Shown in pieces: positions 33,621 to 35,227 of a stretch of 35,227 nucleotides of DNA. Origin of the DNA: Bacteroidales bacterium (GTDB taxonomy: Bacteria; Bacteroidota; Bacteroidia; Bacteroidales; GCA-2748055); assembly GCA_029938715.1 (NCBI GenBank), contig JAOZUK010000032.1, positions 1-35,227 on the forward strand, written 5' to 3'. The translations under genes and the position numbers were made by a program. Position 1 is the stretch's first letter; each line of letters opens with the position of its first letter. The notes beneath the pieces were generated by a model that saw nothing but the letters and a program-made list of their open reading frames with translations, did not search any database and was not told the origin of the DNA.

Positions 33621-35227
33621 ATGAGCTTGTCCAGCAATTTTTTAAAAGTTCTTTTTATCATTAGTTTACTCTGTATTATTAATAGCATTGGTAGAAGCGA
33701 AAACAGCAATCCCAATTTCCGACATAATTCAGAAGATATCAGTGATGGTAAAGTTGGGAAATATACCTTCTATGTTGAGTATGACAGGATCTTTACTTCG
33801 CATGAGAATCTGTTGTACAATTTTTGGATAACACACTCTAAGATGAGTAACGATGGGAAGAAGGTCTTTCTTTTTGGAAACGACCGAATCTCTGAAGTCG
33901 GGTGTAAACGCGCCATATTAATGAATGTTGATGGCTCTGGTATTGAAGAGATAAATCTGGAATATGCAGATTGTGATCCGATTCTTAAATCTTTTGATAT
34001 CAACTACGACGGAAGCAGAGTTTTTATGGCAGAGCAGAATCAATTGGTCAAGTATGAAGATCAACAAACCCAGTATGTGTTTAATTCAGAGGAAACACCC
34101 AATGAAAAATTGGGTGTTGTTAGTCAAATATTATGTGATTACAGTGGAGAAAATATATACATCCGGGATTTCCAGTCAGGAGTTTTTCGAACCTCGCATC
34201 AAAATCCTACCGCTGCCGAACATATAATAAAGCCTACTAGCGTATTACCCAGTGGTGATACAGTTTCACGTTTTGACGGACCGATGTCTATAACAGCTGG
34301 CGCTGATAAATTTCTGTTTTTTGTTACCGCTTTTGTAGGGCAGCAGCACCTGGTAAAAGAGTTGTTTATGCGGACTGGTTCGAACTTTTATCAGATGGCC
34401 AAAGATAATTATGGCACATTGGTATCAGCAATTAGTGGGGATGGCAAGGTAATCGTTTACAGAGATAGTGATGGACTTGTTATTGCTCAAAGCGAACATA
34501 CAGGAGGTGAACGAGTCTACTTAAAAAACAGACTTGATGGCATTATTTCATTAGATTTATCCTACGATGGCTCAAAATTGCTGTACAACGATGCCTACCT
34601 GGTAAATACCGATGGATCGGATGCTGTGCAGATTAATAATTTGAGCACCGTCAATCTATGTTTAAGTGATTCGGGCAATATGGTGGGGTTTCATTCCTCG
34701 TATCGCGAGTCAGGCAAATCGGAATCCTGTTACTATGTGGGTTACATGAACGAGTTTGGGAGGGTACCCAATGCTCCAACCATTGAGAATATCTCTCTGA
34801 GTACTCCCATTGAAAGCAATGAAACCAAAAGCTATATTACGGTTACCGCAGAAATGAACGATCGGGATGGCTTAGGGGATATAGAAAGTTTAGAGAGTTG
34901 TCTGATTGATGAAGATGGTCTTTATAGCACTCTCATTACATTGAATGATGGTGGATGGGGTGGTGATGATGTGGCAGGCGATAGTTTCTATAAAGGAAAT
35001 ATGTGGTTTGATAATTATGATTCTGTGACCATTCGTGTCCAGGCAATGGACAAATCAGGTAAAGTTACCATAGCCCATGCAGGATTTCGCATCTATCCCA
35101 GTACCATAGATATAGAAGAGGCAAATCAACCTCAAACTTATTCACTTTTTTACGAACCCCTGAACCAGCAATTGAATATTCAGTTTGAAAAAATACAGCC
35201 CCACGTGCGCTTGTCTCTTTTCAATAC
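33621..35227 (+). CDS. Secreted PD40/TolB-like beta-propeller protein, 3' end beyond the window
   Basis: The frame is open without a stop from ATG 33621 to the last base (535 codons visible). The N-terminus (MSLSSNFLKVLFIISLLCIINSIG) is a signal sequence. Four PD40-like strand motifs recur: SNDGKKVFLF (S76), NYDGSRVFMA (N128), SGDGKVIVY (S272) and SYDGSKLLY (S314), as in TolB/WD40-like propellers. A beta-sandwich follows (~375-490; 'APTIENISLSTPIE', 'ITVTAEMNDRDGLGDIES'). The last visible residues ('LNQQLNIQFEKIQPHVRLSLFN') look like the start of a type A T9SS sorting domain. It is probably a cell-surface or secreted binding protein; ligand and role are unknown. Confidence 0.75.
   Translation, partial: MSLSSNFLKVLFIISLLCIINSIGRSENSNPNFRHNSEDISDGKVGKYTFYVEYDRIFTSHENLLYNFWITHSKMSNDGKKVFLFGNDRISEVGCKRAILMNVDGSGIEEINLEYADCDPILKSFDINYDGSRVFMAEQNQLVKYEDQQTQYVFNSEETPNEKLGVVSQILCDYSGENIYIRDFQSGVFRTSHQNPTAAEHIIKPTSVLPSGDTVSRFDGPMSITAGADKFLFFVTAFVGQQHLVKELFMRTGSNFYQMAKDNYGTLVSAISGDGKVIVYRDSDGLVIAQSEHTGGERVYLKNRLDGIISLDLSYDGSKLLYNDAYLVNTDGSDAVQINNLSTVNLCLSDSGNMVGFHSSYRESGKSESCYYVGYMNEFGRVPNAPTIENISLSTPIESNETKSYITVTAEMNDRDGLGDIESLESCLIDEDGLYSTLITLNDGGWGGDDVAGDSFYKGNMWFDNYDSVTIRVQAMDKSGKVTIAHAGFRIYPSTIDIEEANQPQTYSLFYEPLNQQLNIQFEKIQPHVRLSLFN

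Noticed and set aside
1-35227. tRNA, rRNA, CRISPR array, insertion sequence or phage genes
   Set aside because: I looked on both strands and saw no cloverleaf-like gene, regularly spaced repeats, transposase or integrase motifs; the window is nearly filled by ordinary coding genes.

Overview
The window looks like chromosomal DNA of a Bacteroidota bacterium, probably class Bacteroidia. Evidence: a 2458-aa SprA (the outer-membrane translocon of the type IX secretion system, T9SS), three predicted secreted proteins with T9SS-type C-terminal sorting domains (one cut by the window edge), a GcvH-SprA-RuvA neighbourhood, and start regions that lack Shine-Dalgarno sequences but carry the Bacteroidota -7 element TAnnTTTG. 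A superoxide reductase suggests an anaerobic or microaerophilic life. No RNA gene, insertion sequence, phage gene or CRISPR array was found.

Layout. 1-2584: the 3' end of an aldo/keto reductase gene, facing a secreted GH30 glycoside hydrolase. 2707-9067: a signalling module with a membrane-bound SpoIIE/PP2C phosphatase (SiaA-like), a SiaB-like kinase, a SiaC-like phosphoprotein (DUF1987) and a divergently transcribed ABCG-like ABC transporter with an unusual N-terminal regulatory region. 9033-11677: a secreted M1 metallopeptidase translationally coupled to a small outer-membrane barrel. 11737-12657: a class II superoxide reductase, facing a small lipoprotein. 12770-19259: a rightward run of 7TMR-DISM histidine kinase, leucyl aminopeptidase, PdxA and a TonB-dependent receptor. 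33220-19263 (leftward): rimP-nusA-infB-ruvA-sprA-gcvH-lipoprotein, headed by a near-perfect Bacteroidota promoter. 33621-35227: the start of a secreted PD40/TolB-like propeller protein that runs off the window.

How the parts relate. RimP, NusA and IF-2 form the standard translation/transcription operon. RuvA (recombination) and SprA (secretion) lie downstream on the same strand and overlap at TAGTG. SprA would export the GH30, M1 and PD40 proteins. The strongest candidate for an under-described system is the phosphatase-kinase-SiaC set. In Pseudomonas the equivalent SiaABC switch controls a diguanylate cyclase (SiaD). Here no GGDEF protein is present in the window, and the neighbouring gene encodes an ABC transporter with an extra N-terminal cytoplasmic region, so the switch may act on transport.

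Several start sites were moved from the longest possible open frame to codons that fit signal peptides or promoters (GH30, histidine kinase, aminopeptidase, TonB receptor, lipoprotein, RimP). Functional names rest on motifs read by eye; no database search was run.
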